Part shown: in pieces, positions 26,597 through 35,429 of the stretch | Layout of the letters: each line of letters opens with the position of its first letter | Position numbering within the stretch: position 1 is the first letter of the stretch | Program-made: the position numbers and the translations under genes | Notes under the pieces: generated by a model | Databases searched by the model: none | Told to the model about the DNA's origin: nothing | What the model saw: the letters and a program-made list of their open reading frames with translations, nothing else | Assembly: GCA_900215285.1 (NCBI GenBank) | Contig: OCMG01000004.1 | Location: 620,001-684,000 of the forward strand | Direction of reading: 5' to 3' | DNA length: 64,000 nt | Source: Ensifer adhaerens | GTDB taxonomy: Bacteria > Pseudomonadota > Alphaproteobacteria > Rhizobiales > Rhizobiaceae

Positions 26597-26622
26597 ATAG
26601 TCCCGCCGTCAAGCGGGACTAT
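26597..26622 (-). terminator. Terminator of the coiled-coil membrane protein gene
   Basis: Perfect 10-base stem ATAGTCCCGC/GCGGGACTAT with a 6-base loop, followed on the minus strand by a short T-run; 29 bases after the stop at 26651. Confidence 0.7.
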
Positions 26623-26650
26623 CGAAAATCGCAACACAATCAAAAGGTGA

Positions 26651-28576
26651 TCAACCGCCCGGTAATACATGTATGGAGAAGAGTTTGAGGCTGTCGCCCT
26701 CGCCGCCGGCATCGGCATTGATGATCAGGCGGCCGGGACCGTCGGCGGCCCCGTTGGGCTTCACCGTCACATCGAACATCAGGTCACTCTTGTTCTGAGA
26801 CAGCATGAAGCGATGGCGTCCGCAGTTGCCGAGACCGCCGAATTCACACTCCACCGTCACCTGGACCGGCTTGTCGCCGCCTTCCATCATCAACGCAATA
26901 TTGGACGTCTTGCCCTGAAGCGAGGCGATAACGGACTGAGGAAGCTCGATGGAGACCGATCCGTCCAGGCCCGCCGCCGACGACGTGATGGCAAGATAGG
27001 GACCGGAACCGCTCTGCTCAACCTTGGCCGTCGCCTCTGGGCCGACGGTGAAGGACTTCGATTTTCCAGCTTCGAAAAGCTTGGTCCATTCATCACCATA
27101 GCCGCCCTGACGCGACAGCGATTTCAACTGCTTGGCGCCGTCGAAATCATCCTCCCTCACGCTTGGCGGAGGATTGGGAACGGAACCGTCGCGCACGGCT
27201 TTCGGAAGCGTCAAGCCGGTGCTTTCAACCCACCACCAGCCGGCAGCGCCGAAGGCCACCAACGTGACAAGCGCGAAGGCGCGCGCCTTCCACCGGCTCC
27301 TGCGGCGCGGCTTGATGGCCCGCTCGGGCGGAAGATGGATCACTTCCGGCTGCGGTTCGGGTTCGCGGCCGACCGTGTATTGCGGCTCAGGCGTTTCGAC
27401 GTCGAAGGAAGGCGCGCGACGCTCGTCGCGGCGTTCAACCTCGGGCACGATATCGAAAACCGGCTCACGCTGGCCGCCGTCGCGTTCCAGTTCTACCGAA
27501 GGTGCCTCATCAAGGGAGGGTGCGCGATCGCGCGAGGGCGCCTCCTCGCGGCGCACCACACCACCTATGGCGGCAGCCGCACTCGCTGCTGCAAGCTCTG
27601 CCTGGCGCTGCCGTGCCTCTTCGGCCGCCCGCAATTCAGCCAGGCGAGCCTGCTCGGCCTCGGCGGCGCGCTGCGCGATCTCCTCGGCCACGCGGCGCTC
27701 CGCCTCTTCGCGGACCAGCCGCTGGCGTTCCTGCGCCTCGCGCTCGCGCTCGGCGGCCTGTCGTTCGGCGAGTTCCCGCGCAGCCTGTTCCCGGGCCAGC
27801 CGCTCCCTTTCGGCCTGCAGCCGGATCGCTTCCTCGCGTTCGGCCTGCTCTTCGATGGCGCGCCGGCGGGCCTCAGCCTCACGTTCAGCCTGCTCCTTCG
27901 CGTGAAGACGCGCATCTTCCTCCTGCCGACGCGCCTCTTCTTCCTGACGTTCGGCGGCCAGCATCTGCTCGCGCTCCTGCAGAGCGCGTTCGCGGGCAGC
28001 CTGCTCGCGGGCGGCGATGCGATCGCGGAGAGCGCGCTGGGCCGCCTCATATTCCATTTCGCGCGCAATGCGTTCGCGGTCGATCTCTTCGCGCCGTCGG
28101 CGCATTTCGGCGTCCCGCTCTGCCTGCTCGCGTGCCCGCTCGGCCTGTTCGCGCGCCTGCTCGGCCTGCGCACGGGCCCGTTCCGCCGTTTCGAGTTCGC
28201 GCTTGCGACGCTCCTCGCGCTCGGCCTCCTCGCGCGCCGCGCGGCGGCGGGCCTCATGCTCCATATAGTCGAGCTTGGCATCGCGTTCGACGCGATTGAT
28301 CGCGGCCTCAAGCTGCCTGCGCTGTTCGGCGGCCGTGGCGGGATCGGTGACATTCTGCTGCCGAAGCCCGTTTTCAAGCGCCATGCGCGCGGATTGATAG
28401 ACGCGGGCGCGCTGCTCCGGGTCAGGGCCGGGACCCACCCGTTCGAGAGCCTTCCTGATGGCCGTTTCCAGACTCAAATGCTTCTGCTCCTGAGGCGCAA
28501 CGCGATCATTGCGAACCGCGTCTGCACCATCGCTTCTTGTTTCGGCGTAGCGCGGAACCGACATGCGGTTCCACAT
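26651..28576 (-). CDS. Large coiled-coil single-pass membrane protein, function unknown
   Basis: 641 residues (ATG 28564 is an alternative start). Four parts: an N-terminal helical segment (about 33-80), a continuous Glu/Arg/Ala-rich coiled coil (about 85-335), a proline-rich acidic linker (345-420), then one membrane helix (about 432-450) preceded by RRRSRWK, and a 190-residue beta-rich C-terminal domain with a CEFGGLGNC pair that could form a disulfide. Topology implies a cytoplasmic coiled coil and a periplasmic domain. I recognise no family with known function; it could link envelope and cytoplasmic structure. It ends 432 bases from gcrA, with the GANTC-rich region between them. Confidence 0.8.
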   Translation of the reverse strand: MWNRMSVPRYAETRSDGADAVRNDRVAPQEQKHLSLETAIRKALERVGPGPDPEQRARVYQSARMALENGLRQQNVTDPATAAEQRRQLEAAINRVERDAKLDYMEHEARRRAAREEAEREERRKRELETAERARAQAEQAREQAERAREQAERDAEMRRRREEIDRERIAREMEYEAAQRALRDRIAAREQAARERALQEREQMLAAERQEEEARRQEEDARLHAKEQAEREAEARRRAIEEQAEREEAIRLQAERERLAREQAARELAERQAAEREREAQERQRLVREEAERRVAEEIAQRAAEAEQARLAELRAAEEARQRQAELAAASAAAAIGGVVRREEAPSRDRAPSLDEAPSVELERDGGQREPVFDIVPEVERRDERRAPSFDVETPEPQYTVGREPEPQPEVIHLPPERAIKPRRRSRWKARAFALVTLVAFGAAGWWWVESTGLTLPKAVRDGSVPNPPPSVREDDFDGAKQLKSLSRQGGYGDEWTKLFEAGKSKSFTVGPEATAKVEQSGSGPYLAITSSAAGLDGSVSIELPQSVIASLQGKTSNIALMMEGGDKPVQVTVECEFGGLGNCGRHRFMLSQNKSDLMFDVTVKPNGAADGPGRLIINADAGGEGDSLKLFSIHVLPGG

Positions 28577-28873
28577 TCAATGCGCCGGGTCTGCGGCAGC
28601 CCCCGCCCGCCAGAAAGTACATAGCCGAGAATGCAGTTTTCCGCGACTGCTCGACCGTCTATTTCAGCCCCGGGCGACCGCCTGAAACCGCTTCAATGTC
28701 GAAGCTCTACTAAACAACGCCCCATGGCGAAAATAGCAAGTGACATCTTATCCACTATGTCGACAGGCGCGACCCATTGCCGTGGCTTCATATTTCAATT
28801 TTCAATCGCGATGAAACCTGATAAGAAATTGACGTTTGCGTAAACGTCATATCTGCAAAAGCCGGGAGGAACC
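28577..28873. other. Divergent intergenic region with a palindrome
   Basis: About 300 bases between the divergent coiled-coil gene and the nitronate monooxygenase. The only structure seen is the inverted repeat at 28830-28849; no RNA gene is recognised. Confidence 0.5.
28830..28849. promoter_or_regulatory. Operator-like palindrome before the nitronate monooxygenase
   Basis: Perfect 8-base arms TGACGTTT/AAACGTCA with a 4-base centre, 24 bases before the start codon. The regulator is unknown; similar symmetrical ACGT-containing sites are bound by MerR- and TetR-type regulators. Confidence 0.6.
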
Positions 28874-29836
28874 ATGGCTCTGCCGCCGATCTTGAAAGAC
28901 AACCTGCGCCTGCCGGTCGTCGCATCGCCGCTTTTCATCATTTCGCACCCAGACCTGACGCTGGCCCAGTGCAAGGCCGGGGTGGTCGGCTCCTTCCCGG
29001 CGCTGAACGCGCGTCCGGAAGCCCAGCTCGACGAATGGCTGGCCAAGATCACCGAGGAACTGGCCGACTACAACGCCAAGAACCCCGCGCGTCCCGCTGC
29101 TCCCTTCGCCGTAAACCAGATCGTTCACACCTCCAACAAGCGGCTTGAGCACGATCTGATGATGTGCGTCAAATACAAGGTGCCGATCGTCATCTCGTCG
29201 CTTGGCGCCGTACCGGAGGTCAACCAGGCGATCCAGTCCTATGGCGGCATCGTGCTGCATGACGTGATCAACAACCGGCACGCCAATTCCGCCATCCGCA
29301 AGGGCGCTAACGGACTGATCGCCGTTGCCGCCGGCGCCGGTGGCCATGCCGGCAAGCTCTCGCCCTTCGCGCTGATCCAGGAAATCCGCGAGTGGTTCCA
29401 CGGCCCCCTGCTTCTCTCCGGCGCGATTGCCAATGGCGGCGCGATCCTTGCCGCGCAGGCGATGGGCGCCGATATGGCCTATATCGGTTCGCCCTTCATC
29501 GCCACGCATGAGGCGCGTGCCGCCGACGCCTACAAGGAGATGATCGTGGCCTCGAATGCCGACGATATCGTCTATTCCAATTTCTTCACCGGCGTTCACG
29601 GCAATTATCTCAAGCCGTCAATCAAGGCTGCCGGCATGGATCCCGACCATCTGCCGGAAGCAGACCCGTCGAAAATGGACTTCAGCCAGGCGGTCAGCGG
29701 CGGTGCAAAGGCCTGGAAGGACATCTGGGGGTGCGGCCAGGGCATCGGCGCAATCAAGGAGGTCTCCTCGACCGCCGCCCTGGTCGACCGGCTGGAACGC
29801 GAGTATCTCGCCGCCAAGCAGTCGATCTGCGGCTGA
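28874..29836 (+). CDS. Nitronate monooxygenase / NAD(P)H-dependent flavin oxidoreductase
   Basis: 320 residues, FMN TIM-barrel of the 2-nitropropane dioxygenase family: N-terminal LPVVASPLF, APFAVNQI, GLIAVAAGAGGHAG with the catalytic-type glycine/His stretch, ANGGAILAAQAMGADMAYIGS for phosphate binding. It oxidises alkyl nitronates or reduces quinones. Ribosome-binding site GGGAGG precedes ATG 28874. A terminator at 29877-29904 follows. Confidence 0.9.
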   Translation: MALPPILKDNLRLPVVASPLFIISHPDLTLAQCKAGVVGSFPALNARPEAQLDEWLAKITEELADYNAKNPARPAAPFAVNQIVHTSNKRLEHDLMMCVKYKVPIVISSLGAVPEVNQAIQSYGGIVLHDVINNRHANSAIRKGANGLIAVAAGAGGHAGKLSPFALIQEIREWFHGPLLLSGAIANGGAILAAQAMGADMAYIGSPFIATHEARAADAYKEMIVASNADDIVYSNFFTGVHGNYLKPSIKAAGMDPDHLPEADPSKMDFSQAVSGGAKAWKDIWGCGQGIGAIKEVSSTAALVDRLEREYLAAKQSICG

Positions 29837-29876
29837 AACACGACGCGGCGGCAACGCCTTCTTTCCAAATTCGAAA

Positions 29877-29904
29877 CCCGCGCCGCCCATTTGGCCGGCG
29901 CGGG
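29877..29904 (+). terminator. Terminator after the nitronate monooxygenase
   Basis: Stem CCCGCGCCG/CGGCGCGGG with a 10-base loop followed by CTTTGC, 41 bases after the stop codon. Confidence 0.65.
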
Positions 29905-30036
29905 CTTTGCATCAAGGCCAACCTCCATTCTGATTTTTTCTGGCGCGAGCGCGAAAAGCGGCTTGAAATTGCAAGGCGTTGCCTGTATCAGCGCGTCACG
30001 AAACGCCGGGAACGACCATCTTTCTCGGATCGGAAT

Positions 30037-30112
30037 GCCGCTTTAGCTCAGTCGGTAGAGCACATCATTCGTAATGATGGGGTCACGTGTTCGAGTCACG
30101 TAAGCGGCACCA
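30037..30112 (+). tRNA. tRNA-Thr (anticodon CGT)
   Basis: Acceptor GCCGCTT/AAGCGGC, D-arm GCTC/GAGC, anticodon loop TTCGTAA within CATCA/TGATG, T-loop TTCGAGT, encoded CCA end, and a T-run just after. It reads ACG codons. Confidence 0.96.
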
Positions 30113-30156
30113 TTTTTCCTTGAAAGTGTACAAAAATAACAAACGGTCGCGACGCG

Positions 30157-32118
30157 TCAGTTTGCCATGACGGCCTGTGCGCTGGTCGTACCGGACGAGC
30201 AAGCGCCCAGGGCCGCGTTGGAGCTGTTGTAGATGCTGATCGTGGAGGCCACGATGGCGAAACAGCCGCCTTGCGGGATGGTGCTTGTTTGCTGGCCGAA
30301 AAGGCTGACGTCATTGCCCGGATTATAGACGATGCCGGAGAGGCTGTCGGTCGCGTTGCCCTGATAAATCGCGAAATTGGCGCCATACAGATAGGCGAAG
30401 ATATTCTGGTAGCCATAGGCGGGCGTGGCGGAGGTCGGCGCAGTGATCGTAGCCGCGCTGGAACTGGAAAGCGTGAAGCTGCCATACCAGAAGCCCAGAG
30501 ACGTGCCGTTGGCTGTGAATTTGCCCGACGCGATCTGCAGGCCAGACCAGTAGAAGAACATCGAACTTGCGCCGCTGACGGCGTCGCCGCTGCCGCCGAG
30601 CGTGAATTCTGCACCGCTGAGATAGAGCGGGGTCGAATAGAGGTCCATGTTGCCCTGGCCGAAGGTGGTCTTCGAACTGTTGAAGGTCGACACGCTGGTC
30701 CCGTAGAATTCGAAATCGCCCGTACCCAGCGTCACCACGCCATTGGAATTCAGCAGGCCGCAATAGTAAAAATAGAAGGGACCATTGCCGAAGGTGATCG
30801 TGCCGGTGGTGCCGTTGTTGACTGTACCGGTGTTGAAATAGAACGGACCGTTGCCGAAGGTCACGGTCCCGCTCGTGTTGTAGATGCCGCCGCCCAGATA
30901 GAAGGGACCGTTGCCGAAAGCGACATTGCCGCCATTGCCGTTGTTGATGATGCCGACCGAAGAAAACAGCATGCTGCCGAAGGTGATCGAACCGCTGCCG
31001 TTGTAAAGATATTGCTGCAGAGCCATGGTCACACTGGCGCCTGCCGCAGGGACAATGTTGACCACGGCCCCGTTGGAAACGCTCAGGACGCCGCGGATCG
31101 CATAGCAGCCACTGCCGAGCACCAGGGTCGTATTGCCGGAGAGCGTGACGGCACCCGTCAGGGTGACCGGATTGGCGCATGTCGGGTCGGCGACACCCGT
31201 ACCGGTGAAGGTGAGGGTTGAATTCTGGGCCGTCAATGAACCGAATTTGGTTCCCGAGACGGTCAGCGTCCTGTTCGAGTAATTGAGGTTGGTGCCGCCG
31301 AATGCGGCCGCGGTCGTGATGGGTGTCTTGAATGTCGCGCTGTAGGGCCAGTTCGACATGGCCTGCAGGCGCTTCTTCATCGCCGCGATGCGGCTGTCGG
31401 CAACAAGCGGATCCACGCTCGGCTTGTTGAAGGTGAAACTGCTCAGGCCGGGCGAGAGCTTTGCGTTGTAGCAGATGCTGTATTGTTCCAGCGCCTGCGA
31501 AAAGGCGACCTCTATGGACGAGACCTTGCTCGCGGCGTTGCTGCAATAATAGAGATAGGTGGCCGAGGCCACCGTGCAGCCGGTGCCGTTCACAGATGCG
31601 CTGCTGAAGATGTTGAGTGCGCCGGAAAGCGTGCGCAGGCAATCTCCGGTGGTTGCTCCCGAGACCACGGAGGCGCTGGACAGGGCGCTGACGGCGACCG
31701 ATCCCGTGCTGGACAGGAACCGCCCGAGTGTCAGCGTGACGGGGTCCACCACTGTCGTGGTCAGCAATTGGCCTTGGGTGGGCGAGCTTGTGACGGTGGT
31801 GGTCAGGATGCTGGAGGGATAGCCATTGATGGCGGCGACCTGCTGCGCCGTCGCGACCGCCTGTGCACTCGGAGAGCCATTGACGATGGCCCCGCTGGTG
31901 CTGGCGGCCGCCAGATTGGCGAGGTCGGCAACGCGTTGCATGTCGCCTTTCTTCACGAAGAGAAGCGAGGCTTCGAGCGCCAGAGCCGAAACGGCAATCA
32001 AAATGACCACGGTAAAGGCGCCGACGATACCCATCGCACCGTCACGCGCGGCAAGAAAGCGACGCATCTCGAAGAGGGCGCCGGTCATGATCGAGTCCAG
32101 CCTGTTTCTCACCGTCAT
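30157..32118 (-). CDS. TadG-like pilus-associated protein with a repetitive beta-solenoid-like region
   Basis: 653 residues. The N-terminus is a Tad/TadG type membrane anchor (RFLAARDGAMGIVGAFTVVI, helix about 30-55; KKGDMQRVADLANLAAAS). The rest is Ser/Thr/Asn/Gly-rich and predicted extracellular. Residues about 377-515 hold seven units of about 21 residues, each around an FGNGPFYF-like core (Phe/Leu at about 380, 401, 421, 443, 464, 486 and 507), which suggests a right-handed beta-helix. Several Cys pairs are present. It is the third gene after two TadE-like genes and 4 bases from the middle one. No Tad ATPase or secretin is nearby, so it is probably a surface-exposed partner of a Tad system encoded elsewhere. 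Confidence 0.8.
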   Translation of the reverse strand: MTVRNRLDSIMTGALFEMRRFLAARDGAMGIVGAFTVVILIAVSALALEASLLFVKKGDMQRVADLANLAAASTSGAIVNGSPSAQAVATAQQVAAINGYPSSILTTTVTSSPTQGQLLTTTVVDPVTLTLGRFLSSTGSVAVSALSSASVVSGATTGDCLRTLSGALNIFSSASVNGTGCTVASATYLYYCSNAASKVSSIEVAFSQALEQYSICYNAKLSPGLSSFTFNKPSVDPLVADSRIAAMKKRLQAMSNWPYSATFKTPITTAAAFGGTNLNYSNRTLTVSGTKFGSLTAQNSTLTFTGTGVADPTCANPVTLTGAVTLSGNTTLVLGSGCYAIRGVLSVSNGAVVNIVPAAGASVTMALQQYLYNGSGSITFGSMLFSSVGIINNGNGGNVAFGNGPFYLGGGIYNTSGTVTFGNGPFYFNTGTVNNGTTGTITFGNGPFYFYYCGLLNSNGVVTLGTGDFEFYGTSVSTFNSSKTTFGQGNMDLYSTPLYLSGAEFTLGGSGDAVSGASSMFFYWSGLQIASGKFTANGTSLGFWYGSFTLSSSSAATITAPTSATPAYGYQNIFAYLYGANFAIYQGNATDSLSGIVYNPGNDVSLFGQQTSTIPQGGCFAIVASTISIYNSSNAALGACSSGTTSAQAVMAN

Positions 32119-32122
32119 GACG

Positions 32123-32545
32123 CTAACCGTTCGGAAACTGCGCTGTTGCGCTCATGGAGAAACTGTAGCCGGCAAGGCTCATCGGATATGCGAGCTGGAC
32201 CCGCGTGAAGCTCGCTGCGCCGACAAGATAGGCTGGAATGATCGTGATCTGATTAGCGCGCAACTGGCCGAGCCCCTGCCTGGCGGCGAGTTGCTCGATG
32301 TAGCAGAGCTGCGGCGTGTCCGTGCAGCCGCTGACGGGCACAGTACAGGCAGATCCGGAAATCGCGATGCATCGCGCGCTTTGCGCCGCCACCGATTGCA
32401 GTGCATTCAGGTTGAGCATCCCCACCCCGAAGGCCAGCCCGCCGAATATGACGAGGACGAAGAGCGGGAAGACGATTGCGAATTCGACCGCTGCCGCGCC
32501 GCCTCGTCTTTTCAGCAACTGCCTGCAGCGCCGCCGGATCTGCAT
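32123..32545 (-). CDS. TadE/TadF-family minor pilin-like protein
   Basis: 140 residues. The N-terminus KRRGGAAAVEFAIVFPLFVLVIFGG has the TadE signature: a small-residue/Glu motif (AAAVEFA) at the start of a single membrane helix, where the prepilin peptidase TadV can cleave. The C-terminal extracellular part holds two Cys pairs. Its ATG overlaps the stop of the previous gene (shared base at 32545). Expected to be a minor pseudopilin or assembly factor of a Tad/Flp pilus. Confidence 0.85.
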   Translation of the reverse strand: MQIRRRCRQLLKRRGGAAAVEFAIVFPLFVLVIFGGLAFGVGMLNLNALQSVAAQSARCIAISGSACTVPVSGCTDTPQLCYIEQLAARQGLGQLRANQITIIPAYLVGAASFTRVQLAYPMSLAGYSFSMSATAQFPNG

Positions 32546-33108
32546 CAGCTGACCCTCGCGACAACGGACCGGTCAAGATCGTAGATGGCAGCCAGGAAAC
32601 CGGACGAAAGGATCAGCGGCTGGAGCTGCTCGGTGACGTGGATGGTCACGAATTTGGCCGATGTCACGTTTCCGGAACAGCTTGTCTTCGTCATTCCGGT
32701 GCTGGAATAGGTGGGCGGGTAGCCCGTCACACAGAAATAGTTCGAGGCATCGGCCGCGTTGGTCGAATTGTTGATCAGGATCGAGACCGTGATGTTGGTC
32801 GACATGCCCAGCGTGCTGCGCACGATGCTTTCCAGGGTCGTCCGCATGAGATCCGCATTGGCGCTGGAGAGACTGTTGCCGTTTCTCACGGCATAGTAGG
32901 CGGCGGCCGAAATGGCGGAGCCGACACGCGATTTCTGATAATAGGCGAAGCCAAGATCGACAGTCGCCGCCAGGATCAGCAGCATCAGCGGAAAGACCAC
33001 GGCAAACTCGACGGCGGCAGACCCGCTCCTGCGACGGGCAAGGCGCGCGGCAATTCCACCGATTTTCTTGGCGCTCATCATGGGCGTGGACCGGGAGACG
33101 GGCAACAT
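32545..33108 (-). CDS. TadE-family pilus assembly protein
   Basis: About 187 residues from the ATG at 33108; ATGs at 33081 and 33078 and a TTG at 33129 are in frame and the true start is uncertain. The key part is RRRSGSAAVEFAVVFPLMLLILAA, the TadE anchor with the AAVEFA motif. The extracellular part contains a Cys pair. First gene of a three-gene tadE-tadE-tadG-like unit. Confidence 0.83.
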   Translation of the reverse strand: MLPVSRSTPMMSAKKIGGIAARLARRRSGSAAVEFAVVFPLMLLILAATVDLGFAYYQKSRVGSAISAAAYYAVRNGNSLSSANADLMRTTLESIVRSTLGMSTNITVSILINNSTNAADASNYFCVTGYPPTYSSTGMTKTSCSGNVTSAKFVTIHVTEQLQPLILSSGFLAAIYDLDRSVVARVS

Positions 33109-33279
33109 GCCCGCTAGACTGACGGTCAAACCATACTGAAAAGTTCTAAAAATTGAGTTATTGTAAGATGTACGACCTGGACGGAAATCGTTTTACGGGT
33201 GGTCGGCAGCGACCTTTTGCGCTTGACGCCCGGAGCCAGATCATCGACTTATACGGTCGTAAGACAGGATCCGCGCCCC

Positions 33280-33630
33280 ATGACCACCAGGCTCTACGGC
33301 ATCAAGAATTGCGACACCATGAAGAAGGCCTTCGATTGGCTGAAGGCGCATGACATTGCCTACGATTTCCATGACTACAAGGCGTCCGGAATTGATGAAG
33401 CCTCGCTGACGCGTTGGTGCGCTGCGCTCGGCTGGGACAAGGTGCTGAACAGGGCGGGCACGACATTCAAGAAGCTGGACGAGGCCGACAGGGCCGATGT
33501 CGATGAGGCCAAGGCGATCAGGCTGATGCTGGCACAGCCTTCGATGATCAAGAGACCGGTGCTCGACGTCGATGGCAAGCTCATGCTCGGCTTCAAACCG
33601 GAACACTACGCGGAATTCTTCGGAGCCTGA
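33280..33630 (+). CDS. ArsC/Spx-family reductase-like protein (YffB-type)
   Basis: 116 residues from ATG 33280. An ArsC fold with the single N-terminal Cys motif YGIKNCDTMKKA and the RPVLDVDG region, as in YffB-like members that bind glutathione rather than reduce arsenate. Function in the cell is unknown; it is not evidence for arsenic resistance. It sits 5 bases before ybaK and is likely co-transcribed. Confidence 0.88.
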   Translation: MTTRLYGIKNCDTMKKAFDWLKAHDIAYDFHDYKASGIDEASLTRWCAALGWDKVLNRAGTTFKKLDEADRADVDEAKAIRLMLAQPSMIKRPVLDVDGKLMLGFKPEHYAEFFGA

Positions 33631-33635
33631 AAATC

Positions 33636-34109
33636 ATGGCGCGGACGACACGGGCGACCCAGGCCCTGGACAGGGCGAGAGTCGCCTATGAGGTTGTGTC
33701 CTACGAGTACGATCCAGATGCAGACCGGATCGGCATGGCGGCCGCGGAGGCGATCGGCGAGCTGCCGTCGCGCGTGCTGAAAACACTGATGGCGGAGGTG
33801 GACGGCAAAGCGGTCTGCGTCGTCCTGCCGTCCAACCATGAAGTGTCGATGAAGAAGCTGGCGGCAGCGTTCGGAGGCAAATCAGCCAACATGATGAAGC
33901 CTGTGGCGGCGGAAAAGCATACCGGATATGTTGTCGGCGGCATCTCGCCTTTTGGCCAGCGCAAGCCAGTGCCGACCGTGATCGAGGAAAGCGCGATGGC
34001 CGAGCCCTATGTCTTCATGAATGGCGGCCAACGCGGGCTTCAGGTGCGGCTTGCGCCTTCGGACGCGCTCACCGCGATCGGTGCGAAGGCTGCGCCCGTG
34101 ATCGCCTGA
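33636..34109 (+). CDS. ybaK: Cys-tRNA(Pro) deacylase YbaK
   Basis: 157 residues: the YbaK/EbsC fold with LKTLMAEVDGKAVCVVLP, the essential Lys/SANMMKP and VVGGISPFGQRK motifs. It hydrolyses Cys wrongly attached to tRNA-Pro by prolyl-tRNA synthetase. Follows the ArsC-like gene by 5 bases. Confidence 0.92.
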   Translation: MARTTRATQALDRARVAYEVVSYEYDPDADRIGMAAAEAIGELPSRVLKTLMAEVDGKAVCVVLPSNHEVSMKKLAAAFGGKSANMMKPVAAEKHTGYVVGGISPFGQRKPVPTVIEESAMAEPYVFMNGGQRGLQVRLAPSDALTAIGAKAAPVIA

Positions 34110-34173
34110 CCCTTCAAATTGCCGCAGCCCCACCCTACACATATACATAGTGCAATCACCGAAAGACATGACC

Positions 34174-35412
34174 ATGAGCAAGACGCCCATCGATCCGAAC
34201 AAACTGGAAAAGCTGGCCGAAGTCGCCGTGAAGGTCGGCCTGCAATTGAAGGAGGACCAGGATCTGGTCATCACAGCACCCTTTGCTGCAGCGCCACTCG
34301 TGCGTCTCATCATGAAGCATGCCTATATGGCCGGCGGCGGGCTCGTCTCGGCCTTTTACAATGACGAAGAGGCGACGCTGGCGCGCTATCGCTACGGCAG
34401 CGACAAGAATTTCGACAAGGCCGCGACCTGGCTCTACGAAGGCATGGCCAAGGCCTATGAAGCCGGCACGGCGCGGCTTGCCATTTCGGGCGACAACCCG
34501 ATGCTGCTGGCCAACGAGGACCCGGCCAAGGTGGCGCGCGCCAACCGCGCCATGTCGGTGGCCTACAAGCCGGCGCTCGAAAAGATCTCCAATTTCGACA
34601 TCAACTGGAACATCGTGTCCTATCCGAACCCGTCCTGGGCCAAGCAGATGTTTCCGGGTCTTGCGGAAGACGAAGCCGTGAAGAAGCTCGCGGACGCGAT
34701 CTTTGCAGCCTCCCGCGTCGATCGCGACGACCCGGTCGCGGCGTGGAAGGAGCATAACGCGAACCTTGCCAAGCGCTCCAAGTGGCTAAATGACATGCGC
34801 TTTTCAGCGCTGCATTTCACCGGACCGGGTACGGACCTGACTGTCGGCTTGGCCGACGGTCATGAGTGGCATGGCGGCGCTTCGGTCGCGAAAAATGGCG
34901 TGACCTGCAATCCGAACATTCCGACGGAAGAGGTCTTCACAACACCGCATGCGCGCAAGGTTGAGGGCTATGTCCGTTCCACCAAGCCGCTCAGCCATCA
35001 GGGCACGCTGATCGACAATATCGAGGTCAGGTTCGAGCAGGGCCGCATCGTGGAAGCGAAGGCGACGAAGGGAGAGGCTGTTCTGCTCAAGGTGCTCGAC
35101 ACGGACGAGGGCGCGCGGCGCATCGGCGAAGTGGCCCTGGTGCCGCATTCCTCTCCAATCTCGGCCTCGGGCCTCCTGTTCTACAACACGCTGTTTGATG
35201 AAAACGCCGCCTGCCATATCGCGCTTGGCCAATGCTATTCGAAATGCTTCGTCGACGGCGCGAACCTCAGCCAGGACCAGATCAAGGCGCAGGGCGGCAA
35301 CTCCTCCCTCATTCACATCGACTGGATGATCGGCTCGGGCGAGATCGATATCGATGGCGTAGCTGCGGATGGATCGAAGGTGCCGGTCTTCCGGAAGGGC
35401 GAGTGGGCTTAA
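34174..35412 (+). CDS. M29-family metal-dependent aminopeptidase
   Basis: 412 residues from ATG 34174 (ATG 34168 and GTG 34150 in frame). The M29/AmpS fold: N-terminal LVITAPFAAAPLVR, FTGPGTDLTVGLADGHEW, CNPNIPTEEVFTTPHARKVEGYVRSTKPL, HIALGQCYSKC and the C-terminal HIDWMIGSGEIDIDG, which contains metal-binding Glu, His and Asp residues. It removes N-terminal residues from peptides with Co, Mn or Zn bound. A palindromic repeat follows the gene. Confidence 0.92.
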   Translation: MSKTPIDPNKLEKLAEVAVKVGLQLKEDQDLVITAPFAAAPLVRLIMKHAYMAGGGLVSAFYNDEEATLARYRYGSDKNFDKAATWLYEGMAKAYEAGTARLAISGDNPMLLANEDPAKVARANRAMSVAYKPALEKISNFDINWNIVSYPNPSWAKQMFPGLAEDEAVKKLADAIFAASRVDRDDPVAAWKEHNANLAKRSKWLNDMRFSALHFTGPGTDLTVGLADGHEWHGGASVAKNGVTCNPNIPTEEVFTTPHARKVEGYVRSTKPLSHQGTLIDNIEVRFEQGRIVEAKATKGEAVLLKVLDTDEGARRIGEVALVPHSSPISASGLLFYNTLFDENAACHIALGQCYSKCFVDGANLSQDQIKAQGGNSSLIHIDWMIGSGEIDIDGVAADGSKVPVFRKGEWA

Positions 35413-35429
35413 GGGCGCACAACGATCAC

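Noticed and set aside
26669..28624. A 651-codon open frame on the plus strand
   Set aside because: It is antisense to the coiled-coil gene; repeated Glu/Arg codons leave the opposite frame open. The predicted protein has no family features.
30574..30990. Regular DNA repeats that might be a CRISPR array
   Set aside because: The repeats are in frame, degenerate and without unique spacers; they encode protein repeats.
33280..33630. Arsenate reductase
   Set aside because: The protein has only the YffB-like motif, no ars operon neighbours, and the catalytic surroundings of true ArsC are missing.
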